Source: Alloascoidea africana
Taxonomy: Eukaryota > Ascomycota > Alloascoideomycetes > Alloascoideales > Alloascoideaceae
Assembly: GCA_030581615.1 (NCBI GenBank)
Contig: JAKTTT010000028.1
Coordinates: 186,001-250,000, forward strand
Direction: 5' to 3'
DNA: 64,000 nucleotides
In this document: positions 9,559-19,737 of the stretch, one piece after another
Layout of the letters: each line of letters begins with the position of its first letter
Position numbering within the stretch: position 1 is the stretch's first letter
Position numbers and translations under genes: made by a program
Notes under the pieces: model-generated
Told to the model about the DNA's origin: nothing
What the model saw: only the letters and a program-made list of their open reading frames with translations
Database searches by the model: none

Positions 9559-11841
9559 ATGGACTCCAGGATAATGTCCACAATATCTTCTCCACCAGCA
9601 CAAAGCGCAGCAACAGGCTATTTCAAAGATTTCGATAGTGTTACCGAGCAAGCAAACAGCCTCGCAGAGTCGGAATTGAACAGTAATGGCACCAAATCAA
9701 GCTCGCTTTCCTCGCAGTCTTCTGATCTACAAGCACAATCACATCCACATCATCATCATCCCAATGCTTCATTGATCTCTCCTGATACCGATACTGGTGG
9801 GGACCAAGCTGGCTACTATTCGAAACACACGTATAGCGACTTTTCAAGCCTCAACCCTCCTTCATCAGCTGTTGCTGCTCCAAGTCGGGCCCGGCTAGCA
9901 AGAGACATAAACATGAACTACAGGGACTCGCCAACCTACGACAAACAGCCAGCCGGAGAGCAATTCAGAAGGAGAACCTCGATCGACACTCGAACTCTAA
10001 ACAAGTTCTCGGGCTCGCTTCGCCAGCGCCTGCCTGCCCAAAGTTTATGTTCCCCAAGTCCTCCTCACCCGAGTGCTGCCAGTGCCAGTGCTAGCAGCCC
10101 CACGCAGCGCGTATGTTCGTCCAGCACAGATGTCCAGCACAGAATGCTCGAAACCGCCGCGAACGGTCCCAAGCGTGGCAATTCGTTCCTCAGCGATATC
10201 AAGTCTGTTTCCGATCGTGTAAAGTCGATCCTGGTGCTGAATGAGATCCAGCCTCAACCTTCTAGCTCAGGCCCAAGTTTAAGCCGATCCAGCGCTCCTC
10301 AAAACGCTATGCGCTATGATACTGCTGAACCCACAGATACAGTTGAGAAACGGAATACCACCATCCTGGGGAAAGACTCTTTCACGGATAGAGGTCCAAC
10401 TGAAGCTGCGGATCTGAACCTCAAGTTGAATCCCCAATTCTCTACTTCATCACATTCTCATTCTGACACCGTGGACCAATTCTTATCTACTGAAGTGGAG
10501 CTTAACGAGTTATTAACTTCAATAGATTGTTACAATAACGACAAAATGAGGAAAAGAATAGCAAATTTGCAAAGCCTCGTATCTTCTCTCTTCACCCTTT
10601 TGAAAACCCCACTTAAACAAACCGATCGGCTAAGGTTGATTGACGATGCTGATTTTCATTCTTTCCAACAGATACAAACCTTAATAAACAATGTATCATC
10701 CTTTATCGTTTCGACTATTGAAGATTGCGGACCACAGAGAACGAAAAGTCATAATTTCTCACCCAGAGAAGGCGCATTTCGAAATGGGTTGTCTCCAAAA
10801 TTAGCCGCCCGTAGCTTTAGGCCAGATCCAATGGATCAGTCCCAAATCAGTCCATCTGGCTATTCTTCACACTTCCCACACAATTTAGACGAGTCTCTGC
10901 TCGACTCTTCAATCGATTCATCCTGCGGTCAACTAGTATCTGGTGGTAACAGAAAATCGTCTCCTTCACCTTCTTCCTCAGACAGCGAGTTTGATGATGA
11001 GGAAGAACATCATCATCCTCAGCACATCAACCAATTGCCAAGCTTGCCGAATCCCTCCTATCCACCGTCACATTTCTCTCCCACTAGTGACTACCGCTCG
11101 AATTCAATGAGAATGGGCAACAACAACAATAACAACACCAGCGTCACCTCCACACCAGTACAAAAAGCTGCAGTGCTAAGGTACAATTCCCTAAGGTTTT
11201 CCTCACCTCCTGCTCGGACAAACGATTCTTTCCATTCTAATTCCATCCAAAGTCCAAACACAGGTCTGGGAAGACTACAGTACCGCACCTCTCATCAGTC
11301 ACATAACAGTGGTGTACCAAATTACCTAGCCAATGGTGTTCCATCCAACGCGATAGGCTCTAGAAAAGAGGAGGATCAGAACCTTCCCGGTCGAAACACC
11401 AAAAACAACGCGCATCATAGCTTTAATTATTTCGTATCGGGGAAATCTTTCATAACATCAAGTCCAAGGCCATTTCACCAGCCAAACAGCTCATTTGACT
11501 ACGATGCACGGAACCAAGCAAGAACAATGCTTGAACAAGATCATTATCAATATCCTCAACCACAACATCACTATAGAGATCAAGAAAATGACTTGAGTTT
11601 TAATCGCTTTTCACGCCGCAATACCGTAACAGATTCCCATCCTTTATCATCTCCACCTCCATCTGGTTATCAAAGACCAGCAAATTACGGACCGAATTTG
11701 CACCGGATGAGGAGAGAAACGTTTGATAAAGCATCTTTTGATGCCCGACGTCCTAGCCATTTTGAACCTGTTAATGGGAGGGACTACCAAAGGATAGATG
11801 CATATAACAGTTCCCCAAGTCGGCACTATAGTCTACGTTAA
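9559..11841 (+). CDS. Unidentified Ser/Asn/Pro-rich protein (760 residues)
   Basis: The long open frame starts at an ATG at 9559; a second ATG five codons later is also possible. Most of the protein is low complexity: Ser-rich N-terminus, His run, acidic DDEEE-HHHPQH patch, Asn run (MGNNNNNNTS) and a Tyr/Pro/His-rich tail. One segment looks folded and helical, encoded at about 10480-10730, with leucine-rich text such as FLSTEVELNELLTSIDCYN and KRIANLQSLVSSLFTLLK. The motif RRRTSID before it is a good basophilic-kinase site. There is no membrane segment. I do not recognise the family. The leucine-rich block is the part most likely to detect homologues. Confidence 0.7.
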   Translation: MDSRIMSTISSPPAQSAATGYFKDFDSVTEQANSLAESELNSNGTKSSSLSSQSSDLQAQSHPHHHHPNASLISPDTDTGGDQAGYYSKHTYSDFSSLNPPSSAVAAPSRARLARDINMNYRDSPTYDKQPAGEQFRRRTSIDTRTLNKFSGSLRQRLPAQSLCSPSPPHPSAASASASSPTQRVCSSSTDVQHRMLETAANGPKRGNSFLSDIKSVSDRVKSILVLNEIQPQPSSSGPSLSRSSAPQNAMRYDTAEPTDTVEKRNTTILGKDSFTDRGPTEAADLNLKLNPQFSTSSHSHSDTVDQFLSTEVELNELLTSIDCYNNDKMRKRIANLQSLVSSLFTLLKTPLKQTDRLRLIDDADFHSFQQIQTLINNVSSFIVSTIEDCGPQRTKSHNFSPREGAFRNGLSPKLAARSFRPDPMDQSQISPSGYSSHFPHNLDESLLDSSIDSSCGQLVSGGNRKSSPSPSSSDSEFDDEEEHHHPQHINQLPSLPNPSYPPSHFSPTSDYRSNSMRMGNNNNNNTSVTSTPVQKAAVLRYNSLRFSSPPARTNDSFHSNSIQSPNTGLGRLQYRTSHQSHNSGVPNYLANGVPSNAIGSRKEEDQNLPGRNTKNNAHHSFNYFVSGKSFITSSPRPFHQPNSSFDYDARNQARTMLEQDHYQYPQPQHHYRDQENDLSFNRFSRRNTVTDSHPLSSPPPSGYQRPANYGPNLHRMRRETFDKASFDARRPSHFEPVNGRDYQRIDAYNSSPSRHYSLR

Positions 11842-12124
11842 GGCCTTCTTCATCCTCACATTAATATCCACCTTTTCTTTTTTTTGTTTTTTTTTTACCT
11901 TTTATCTTTTTTTGTAAACCGGTTTAAAGAGCAATGTACTCTAGTTTTGTGACACCTAAACAGAAAATTGCCTTATATGTAATGGGAAAAACTATATTTT
12001 GATGTATTCTTTTCATCTGTCAAAGATTGGACCAAGATTGGACGCAGAACTATGATAAACTTCATTTGAGCATAAACGGAATTCTATATACAATCGCTTT
12101 TATTATATAGGAAAGAAAATTTAT

Positions 12125-12779
12125 TTATTCAAGGCTTATTTTGGCACCAAGACCTTCTAATGCCTCTTTAATCTTTTCAGCGTCTTCCTTTGCAACGTTC
12201 TCTTTAAGTATTTTAGGAGCAGCCTCGACGAATTTCTTCGCCTCAACCAAACTCAACCCGAGCAAGTTCTTTACCTCCTTGATGATCTTTGGTTTGGATT
12301 TTGTTTCAAAACTCTCGAGTTTGAGTGAGAAAATGGTCTTTTCCTCCACAACCTCTTCTTCAACTGGTGCCTCCGCGGCCGCAGCGGAACTTGGTCCAGC
12401 AGCTGCTCCAGCGGCAGGGAACGAAATATCTGGAATGTTTAAGCGCGTTTTCAGTTCCGAAACAAGAGCCGATGTTTCTAAAAGTGTCAAAGTCGAAATC
12501 TGATCAACTATGGCTGAAATTTTGGGATCAACTGGTGCCGTGGCTTCGGAACTTGTGGAGTTGAAACGGGAAATGCCCAAAGCTATAGATCTAGCCCTTA
12601 CAATTGGTGCCAATCTTTGAAATAAGCGGTTAGTGTTTAAACACTTTAATCATCATTTTCGCTAATGTTGATTGGGTAGGGTGGTGGACCTGAAGAAAAA
12701 AAAAACCCCAACTAGAAATGGAGTTTTGGGAAACTTACCTTGTGCATGATCGCAACGCCGGGGTAGTTAAACGGATCAT
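12125..12779 (-). CDS. MNP1: Mitochondrial ribosomal protein bL12m (L7/L12), two exons
   Basis: This is the mitochondrial L7/L12 stalk protein, which recruits translation factors to the mitoribosome. Exons are 12779-12739 and 12614-12125, giving 176 residues. The donor is GTAAGT at 12738; the branch is CACTAAC; the acceptor is AAAG at 12615. Exon 1 supplies the start of an Arg/Leu-rich presequence (MIRLTTPALRSCTRLAP), which exon 2 continues up to a probable cleavage region near the ISRFNSTSS stretch. The N-terminal dimerisation region (SAIVDQISTLTLLETSALV) is followed by an Ala/Pro/Glu hinge and the C-terminal factor-binding domain (KIIKEVKNLLGLSLVEAKK). Without splicing there is no ATG, so the intron is well supported. 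Confidence 0.92.
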
Positions 12780-13689
12780 TGACATCTTGAAAGAGATATG
12801 ATGATACTATCGGCACACGAGGAGAAGAGAGGGAAGGGGGGAAAAGTAGACCTTTCAAGTGTTATTTTCAAACCAGTTGGAAAAGTGTGAAAAAGATGAA
12901 TGGGGGACAACCTAACCAGTTACGGCATAACTGTGATGGTGACGGTGCATAACGTTTTCAACAGTTAGAGTTGGTGGTGATGATGCGACGACTTGTTCAA
13001 GCGGTTTTTTGTTAGCTTGATAATCTCGCAAATGATTTTCAATAGGAAACAATTGTTGATGAAAGAAGAGTTTTAAAAGAAACAAAAGATAAATGTAACC
13101 TCTCATTGGTTGCAAAAACGAGGGACGAAATCGTTTAATAAATAATGATTCAGTAAAAAATCTTGAAGCAATTGGAATTAGAGAATAAATCAAGGACCAA
13201 GGATTTGAGAAAATGATTCACCTCTGAGACTTCCAAACTTGAGTCAGTAGTTACTATATTTTCCGTTGACAAACCACCACCATTTCATTTTTCTAATTCC
13301 ACCAATGATGTTGTGCAAGTTGGAAAGAGCTTAGATCAGAACATGGTTGGAATTATGTTCAAGCATTTTGTGAGAACTGAAAGGGTAATATGTATATCGA
13401 GCACTGAATCAGATTTTGTTGTGGGTTTAAATACAGATCGAATCTACAATTTTTGCTCACTACTTTTTCCCAGCATTTTGATGTTCTTTAGTATTTCAGA
13501 GATAATTAATAGTTAGTGAATCTAGTTTCCTTTTACTTGAAACGGTCGTCATAACACCAATTCTCACATTATTGAAGAATGAAGCAATAATTGATCTTCA
13601 AAAATGACAGACTACAAAAAAAAAAAAAAAGAGTCCCCATAGGACTTTAAACTAAGAGTAAAACCGTTTTGGAGATTTAAACACCGAAG

Positions 13690-14400
13690 GGTGTGGAGAT
13701 CATCAAGGCTTTTCTCAAAGGAACTGCAACTTGCGATGAGACTTATCACATCTCGAAATGTAGACAAAACAAATTCAAAAATTTTGCACCAATACGACGG
13801 ATAAAATACGTATGTATGGAATCAGACTGAAGAAGTTTTAACAGCCATTAATTGGATCTGCTATGAAACCAATGAATCATAGACCTAGATTGGTCTTTGA
13901 ACAATCTTACAAAAGCTGGACTTCCGGTGGCTGGAAGCAAGTTATTTTGGTCATAAAAGACCCAGATAAAATGGGTTAGCGGGCTTGGAAGAGGCAACTG
14001 ACTGAAAAACTTGTCCAAGAAATGGTGATAAATGACAGCTTTTCTGCATTGAAATGGGCCCCTATGATCTTGGACTGTTATACAGGAATAAAAACATTAT
14101 TACTACAGATATTTACGTCAAAATTTTGGTGCAAGAGCTTTTCAATTCACTGGTGAACGAATGAAAACAAGGAGAAAACGTAGTGATCCAGCAAGATAAT
14201 AATCCAAAGTACACGGTCGCCGATTTAATATAGAGCTTAGAGCATGTTCAAAACCTGTATGAAAAGCATTACAGCTTCTGTTCATGAAAATGTGTTAACC
14301 ACTATACCAAAAAAAGGATTGAAGCAGTTCTGAAAGCAAAAGGGAGTTATAAAAAGTGTTGAAAACGGTAGAAATATAGCATTTCGTATGGTGTATCTTA
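13690..14400 (+). mobile_element. Decayed Tc1/mariner-type DNA transposon (transposase remnant)
   Basis: Three blocks in the plus orientation fit the order of a Tc1-type transposase. At about 13876-13950 is RPRLVFEQSYKSWTSGGWKQV, the segment that precedes the first catalytic Asp. At 14180-14230 is VIQQDNNPKYT, matching the classic F-QQDN-P-H-T block with the second Asp. At about 14310-14355 is RIEAVLKAKGSYKK, matching the C-terminal R-I-AVI-AKG-H-Y block. In-frame stops and frame changes separate the blocks. The first catalytic block appears changed to VILVIKD, so the element is inactive. I found no clear terminal inverted repeats or TA duplication, so the ends are approximate. Family assignment comes from the motif order seen here plus general knowledge of Tc1 proteins. 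Confidence 0.75.
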
Positions 14401-15024
14401 AAACTGAGTCCAGACTAAAAAATAAAATGATTATTTCCTCTCAATCTATATACAACACCTATATCTTAATGATTTCGGTCATATTTTAGATAAAACTCAC
14501 CAAACTTTGCAAATTAGCGAAGAGTGTGTAACTAGACGAATGAATTGGTGGTTATTGTTCTCAGTTTTATGGGTCATTGTAGTCTCTACCCATCATCTCA
14601 CAGTGGTATGATGCTACAAACCAGGCTTATTACAACATCTATTTGGCCAGTCACTGTAAACTTGTGAATCCTTGTGATTCGGATAGAACGCTGCCAATAG
14701 TTATAAACTCAACCAAACAAGATTATTGCCATTTGCCATGGTAACATCTAAGTTTCATTTAGATAAATGTTCTAGCTGGAATATCGTTATTACACTTAAG
14801 CATTACTCAGAAAAACAAATTGAAATCTTGCAATCATCACAGTTGATCCAAACATATGTGTCAGCCTCGGATGGGTGATATCCTCACTCTCTAGTAGTGA
14901 GGCTTGGACAGGCCTATATAAGTAGCCCATCTGTTCCCTCTTATGGGGAAGAATCAATGGTTCTAGTGCTGTTTGTATATAGATCAAACACATTCGTATC
15001 CAGTTGAAAGGTTGAAAACAACAT

Positions 15025-15030
15025 CACGTG
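15025..15030. promoter_or_regulatory. CACGTG element upstream of NFU1
   Basis: A palindromic TCACGTGA lies about 105 bp before the NFU1 ATG. It is the core recognised by Cbf1/Pho4-type bHLH factors. Function is inferred from position only. Confidence 0.4.
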
Positions 15031-15135
15031 ATATACCAATTACCCGGATTAGACTGGTTTGGGGGGATTTCGGCAAGTAACAGAGAGACCTCGAAATAGG
15101 TTTATCTGAACGATCACATCTTGCCCATCTCTCCA

Positions 15136-16125
15136 ATGTCACGGAAACCGCTGAATTTGCTATTGGGATCCATAGCTTTTACAAGACGAAATGTCGGGTT
15201 TCCACAACATTGTTATCATGTAAGGGCACAATGGCACTTGTCAACGAGTAGGAGTCTATCCAGTAGCACCCATTTGCCGTCTTCATCTTCTTCGTCCTCT
15301 TCCAGTGGCTCACCCGTGGGTTCCAACAAGGGAATCACAGGCACAGGTTCAGTAAGACAAGACAGGTCGATTCGGTCTCTTCGTATTCATACGGTGGCTA
15401 CACCAAATGAGGACGCGCTCAAGTTCATGCCTGGTGGTCAGCTTCTACCTTCGGGGTTTTCAAATGCACTTCAATTCACGAATGTCTCACAGAGTACAGG
15501 ATCACCACTTGTGAGTAGGCTTTTCGCAATAAGTGGCGTTGAGTCAGTTTTACTAGGTCCGGATTTTATAACTGTTGAAAAAATGGCGGATTCAAACTGG
15601 TCGCTTTTAAAGCCGACGATTCTATCAACAATGTTGAATTTTTTTACGAGTGCGGATCTGGAGAAAGATGAATTACCGCCGATTTTGGAAACCGATTTCA
15701 ATTTTTTTGGCAAAAATGGAAGCACAAATTCAAGAACGGATGGAGATAGAAGCATGCTGAAGGGGGGTCAGAATCATTTTGCAAAAGGTGTACAGCTTGT
15801 TGTAGAACACGATGATGACGAAGTGGTTTCAATGATCCGAGAGGTTTTAGATACTCGAATACGACCCATGATTCATGATGATGGAGGAGATGTTGAGCTT
15901 TGTGGATTTAGTGCATTGGATGGCACAGTTTATCTTAAATTACAAGGTGCTTGTCGAAGTTGTGACTCTTCCGCAGTGACTTTGAAGAATGGTATTGAAG
16001 GTATGCTAAAGCATTATATCGAAGAGGTTAAAAGGGTGGAACAGGTAATTGAGAAAGATGTTTATTTCGAACAGTTTCAAAGTTTAGAACGACGGTTGAA
16101 ACAAAGACGAAGAAGGAGTATTTAA
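15136..16125 (+). CDS. NFU1: Mitochondrial iron-sulfur cluster carrier Nfu1
   Basis: This 329-residue mitochondrial protein delivers [4Fe-4S] clusters to late client enzymes such as lipoate synthase and aconitase-type proteins. The N-terminus is basic (MSRKPLNLL...TRRN) and resembles a presequence, followed by a Ser run. The Nfu N-domain starts near residue 85 (RIHTVATPNEDALKF) and continues through FAISGVESVLLGPDFITVEK. A linker precedes the NifU-like C-domain (VLDTRIRPMIHDDGGDVEL), with the cluster-binding pair C273 and C276 in GACRSCDSS. The first ATG is at 15136. An Arg/Lys-rich tail (RRLKQRRRRS) extends beyond the usual domain end. The family call is firm. Confidence 0.93.
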   Translation: MSRKPLNLLLGSIAFTRRNVGFPQHCYHVRAQWHLSTSRSLSSSTHLPSSSSSSSSSGSPVGSNKGITGTGSVRQDRSIRSLRIHTVATPNEDALKFMPGGQLLPSGFSNALQFTNVSQSTGSPLVSRLFAISGVESVLLGPDFITVEKMADSNWSLLKPTILSTMLNFFTSADLEKDELPPILETDFNFFGKNGSTNSRTDGDRSMLKGGQNHFAKGVQLVVEHDDDEVVSMIREVLDTRIRPMIHDDGGDVELCGFSALDGTVYLKLQGACRSCDSSAVTLKNGIEGMLKHYIEEVKRVEQVIEKDVYFEQFQSLERRLKQRRRRSI

Positions 16126-16990
16126 CGAGTGGTGTATATCATCTCATGAACCGATTTTTTTTTTTTTTTCATGTTGCGGCATTTCATTTGTCTTTGGATT
16201 ATTTTACTCTGGATAACTTAAGTTTTTTGCATCGTTTTTTTTTTTGAAAAAATATACATTTATATACGTTAGGGTGTTTAATATGATAGTAAAATTGAAA
16301 TATGAAGCGTAGACAAATACGAAGGTTATCTAAAAGATCACAAAAAGGACCGGGCGGGTCTCTTCCTCTCAATTTTACTGTTTATCTGATCGATCTGATT
16401 AACGCTTTTGGTTCAACGCGCAGCTTTCAAAGTCCAAGGTTTTTGTCAACTTTAATCTCAGATGTGAGCTGCGAGAGGAGTGACTGGTGACATGTATGGC
16501 ATTCTACAAAACAAAAAGAAACTAGACAAAGTCAAAGTCAAAGTCAAATAAAAATAAAAATAAAAATAAAAATAGAATCAGAACGGCATTTCATTTCGTT
16601 TCTTATCTTTTTGGTGGAGTGCCTAATGTAGACAATAGATGTAACTAACTGAACAAGAAGGGAGGGACAAAAAGAAAAACATTTGGAAAGCGCCAGTTGG
16701 AAATGAAGCATCGGTTGGGTTTGATTGTAAATACAAGATTTAAAAAATAAAAGATTTGGAGATTTTTTTCTTTGTTGTTTCTGATTTTGGTCTTTGGTTG
16801 ACATGTTTTTGGAGTTTTTATTGACATCGCTCATCATTCACTTCGTTGCTTCATTCACCTTCTTTCTATAACTACACTCCGCCATTTTTTTTTTTTGGAT
16901 TTCAATTTTCAAAAACAAAGAAAAATAGTAATAGTGGGAAATTAAAAGAAAAATGCATGGAAAAGGAACTTTACGACAAGCACAAACAAA
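16126..16990. other. Convergent 3' intergenic region
   Basis: About 0.9 kb lies between the converging NFU1 and RIE1-like genes. Poly-T tracts follow the NFU1 stop codon. An (AAAAT)n-type pentanucleotide repeat lies at about 16546-16574. I see no gene here. Confidence 0.5.
16546..16574. repeat. (AAAAT)n microsatellite
   Basis: About five copies of an AAATA/AAAAT pentamer in the convergent 3' region. Confidence 0.85.
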
Positions 16991-19737
16991 CTAGCCATGC
17001 GTCTTCTTTTTCCATGACCCACTTGAAGCATTAGCTCCTCCTCGTCTATAATGCCTACCACCCCCATTGCTTGCTCCAACTCCAGGTGGGAACATGCCCA
17101 TGCTATACAAAAGTTGGGGTGAGTTGGGAACAGCGTAGGCTCTGGTAGGGTTACTACTCGAAGGAGAAGGAACCATTGGAGGATTTCCAGGTACGTTCAT
17201 CGGGAGCGCAACAGGGAAGCCCAGTTGGGGCACCATAGTAGTAGATGGTGTCAGCGTCTTGGGCTGTGCTGAATTGGTTCCTGGGCGGATCACTTGGGAC
17301 TGAATCGGTGGTGTTTGCACTGGTGTCGGAGACGAGTAATAGTAGAGCGGACCAAAAGGGTAAGATGGAGTTGTGTAGTACTTGAACCCAAGTTGACTGT
17401 AATAGTGATAAGGGTCCATGCCCTGGTAGTGGATATTATTAGAAGACGGGGGGATTGGAGAGCGTTTGTGCTCTCCTTTCCCTTTTCCTTGGGATTGAGA
17501 TTGAGCTTGGCCCGAAATTTCCTTATCATCGTCGTGTGAGGCATTGACATTTGTCTCGTGAGTGGGATTATCAGCAGCAGAACTTGGGTTCCAAGACTTT
17601 TCGCTCTTGCCTGCCTTTGCAGCTTTGGATCCTGGAGACAGGGGCACGGAAGGCGTAAGCTTGGGAGTCTTGGAAGCCTGATCCGTCTCGCCTGTGTTTC
17701 CTCTTCCACCAGCGCCAGCATTTCTATTTTCCGAGACTGAAGATCCCGGGTTGAAACCTGGCTGGTGGAAGTGGACCGGTGGAGAAGGATAGCACCCGTA
17801 GTTCATGCCCCATTGGAAGTAAGGGCTGTAAACCGCGCCTCCGGGTGCGACTGCCGTGGGCGCCGAGCCGGTGCCCGGGCTGTAGAAATAAGGAACCGCC
17901 TGATGCTGATGAGGATGGTGATGGTGATGGGGGCTCTTGCTATCGTACGCTTGCCGGATGGAACCCGAAGCTGAGCGGGCTAGCGGCAGAGCCAGCGGCG
18001 GCGGCGGTATTCCGACGGGTAGGTTTTGTTCGGGAATTGCACCACTGCCATCAAGCGCCATCATTCCCATGCCCGGAGAGCTGTTTGCCCGCTTGGTGTT
18101 GTTGCCTACGGAGCTGGCGTTGGCAGCGCTGCTGGTGGCATTGGACGAGGCTCTGCCCTGGCGGTCCTTCCTTCTGGCGAACGAGACGTGGAGTTGCAGC
18201 CCATACAAAATCGTATCGTTCATCTTCATCTGTGCATACTCTGCCTGCTGGTGTGTTTCAAAGCACACAAACCCATACTGGCAGCTCTTGGATTTCTCAG
18301 TCTTGTCGTCTGTAATTACTTTAGCGCTGATGATTTTGCCAAACTCGCTGAAGAACTTGGCAAGCAGTTCGTCGGTTATTGACTCATGTAGGTTTCGAAT
18401 GTAGAGGTTTGTGTCCTGGTACTTGAAGTTGTGCGGATGGGCCGGGTCCAGCGCCAATGGGTTGGAAGTAGAGGTGAGAGGGAAGATGGGGAGCGAGACC
18501 GTATAGCGAAGATCGGGGAACGTGGCCAGGTTATGGAGCAGTCTGGTGTTGAGTCCGGGATCTGTGAAGGAGAAGTAGCCTATCTGTATTCTGAAGGGAG
18601 GAGGCACTATGGCATCCAGAAGCCTTCGGTGGTTGTTTGTGTCGTCGTTTTTGCTCCTGCTCACGGGCTCCTCTTTTTCAAGTCCATTCTCCAATTGTTT
18701 GGGTTCTTTCCCCCCACTGCCTGGTTCTTCTGAGCTTGCAGTTGTCGTAGTCGAGTTCGTGGGCATGACCGGGGAGCTTGGCCCTAATCTGACGTGGGTA
18801 CAATCTGCAACTTTGAAAAACAAGAGTTTGCCAAACTCGGAAAGATTCTTTTCGATTTGGTCTGGTTCTATACTGTTTATGTTTGATATCATGAGTAATG
18901 AGGGATGAGCAGGGGAGCTTGTGTCAGCTATGGCATTTTCTGAAGAAAGTTGATGACTTGGAGCCGTAGATGATGAAGGGGATGAAGAAGAAGTCGATGA
19001 AGGAGGCGGGGACGAGGATGAGGACAATGGCGATGACGATTCTCCGAGATTCTGTGTAGACGATTGGAAACTATCCAATTCATCATCGTTCCAATCTGGT
19101 CGGAAAGATACTTGCAAAGTGCAATTGTCATTGACCTTGTAATTGTTAAATCTACTTTCCGCAGTGATAGCACTCGATAAATTCGAGTAAGTGATGATCG
19201 CTACTATGGGCACTTTTGGATTCTGCCGAAAGCTGTTCAAAAACCTACAACTTGTGACAGATCCCGTTTGCGAGAAAAGAGAGGCCAGTGCCTGTGGAGT
19301 TGTGCTGAATGGAAAGTTTGAGACGGCTATTGTGGGAGACACCGAGTCTATTGTAGGGGAAAATGTTAGTTCTAGAAGTTTAGTTTCATGTGGAAAAGAA
19401 GATATGAATTCATGGCATATCCCGATGGTGACTTACCTACGAGGCTCAGGTTGGGATCCTGGTCCTGGTCTTGGGAGCTCTCAGTATTGGAGCCGGCTTG
19501 CGAGCGTGGGGCATCATCATCATTATCATTATCGTCTGGCGAGGCCAATTGCGGCCGAATGTGCTGATCTGTTGGTGCCTCTTCTACAGTGGAGTTTGAA
19601 GAAGAGCCCACAGACCCCGTTCCACCCGTCTTTTCCAGTTCCAGCTCTTGTTCTGGGGCCGGAGACGCAAAGATATTGGCACAATCATCGTCATCATCAC
19701 TGCTGTGGGAGCTTGTGGGGCCCATTCCGGGTGACAT
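16991..19737 (-). CDS. RIE1: Multi-RRM RNA-binding protein, Rie1-like (stress-granule type), two exons
   Basis: Exons are 19737-19437 and 19347-16991, giving 885 residues. The donor is GTAAGT at 19436, the branch ACTAAC and the acceptor AATAG at 19348; the join restores the frame (LSLV-D-SVSPTIAV). Three RRM-like domains follow an acidic N-terminus. RRM1 starts at PTIAVSNFPF. RRM2 is degenerate and starts at LLMISNINSIEPDQIEKNL. RRM3 is the clearest, with RNP2 NLYIRNL and RNP1 YGFVCFET. After RRM3 the chain is low complexity: His run, Pro/Tyr/Gly-rich, and a C-terminal Arg/Gly-like patch (GGGRHYRRGGANASSG). Layout and the FARRKD boundary after RRM3 fit yeast YGR250C/Rie1, a stress-granule protein. 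RRM content is certain; orthology is less so. Confidence 0.75.

Larger units (their letters stand above)
12780..15135. other. Gene-poor region of 2.4 kb with a transposon fossil
   Basis: This lies upstream of both MNP1 (minus) and NFU1 (plus). The middle holds the Tc1-like fossil listed separately. The MNP1-proximal part (12912-13106, minus) has a 64-codon frame with a hydrophobic start that I could not support as a gene. The NFU1-proximal part has a TATATAAG near 14918 and a CACGTG at 15025. Confidence 0.5.

Noticed and set aside
12912-13106. A 64-codon minus-strand frame with a hydrophobic N-terminus (MRGYIYLLFLLKLFF)
   Set aside because: It lies in the MNP1 upstream region, has no recognised relative or splice partner, and could be chance in AT-rich DNA.
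17779-18404. Long plus-strand frames opposite the RIE1-like gene
   Set aside because: Shadows of the Pro/Gly/His-rich minus-strand gene, with no independent features.
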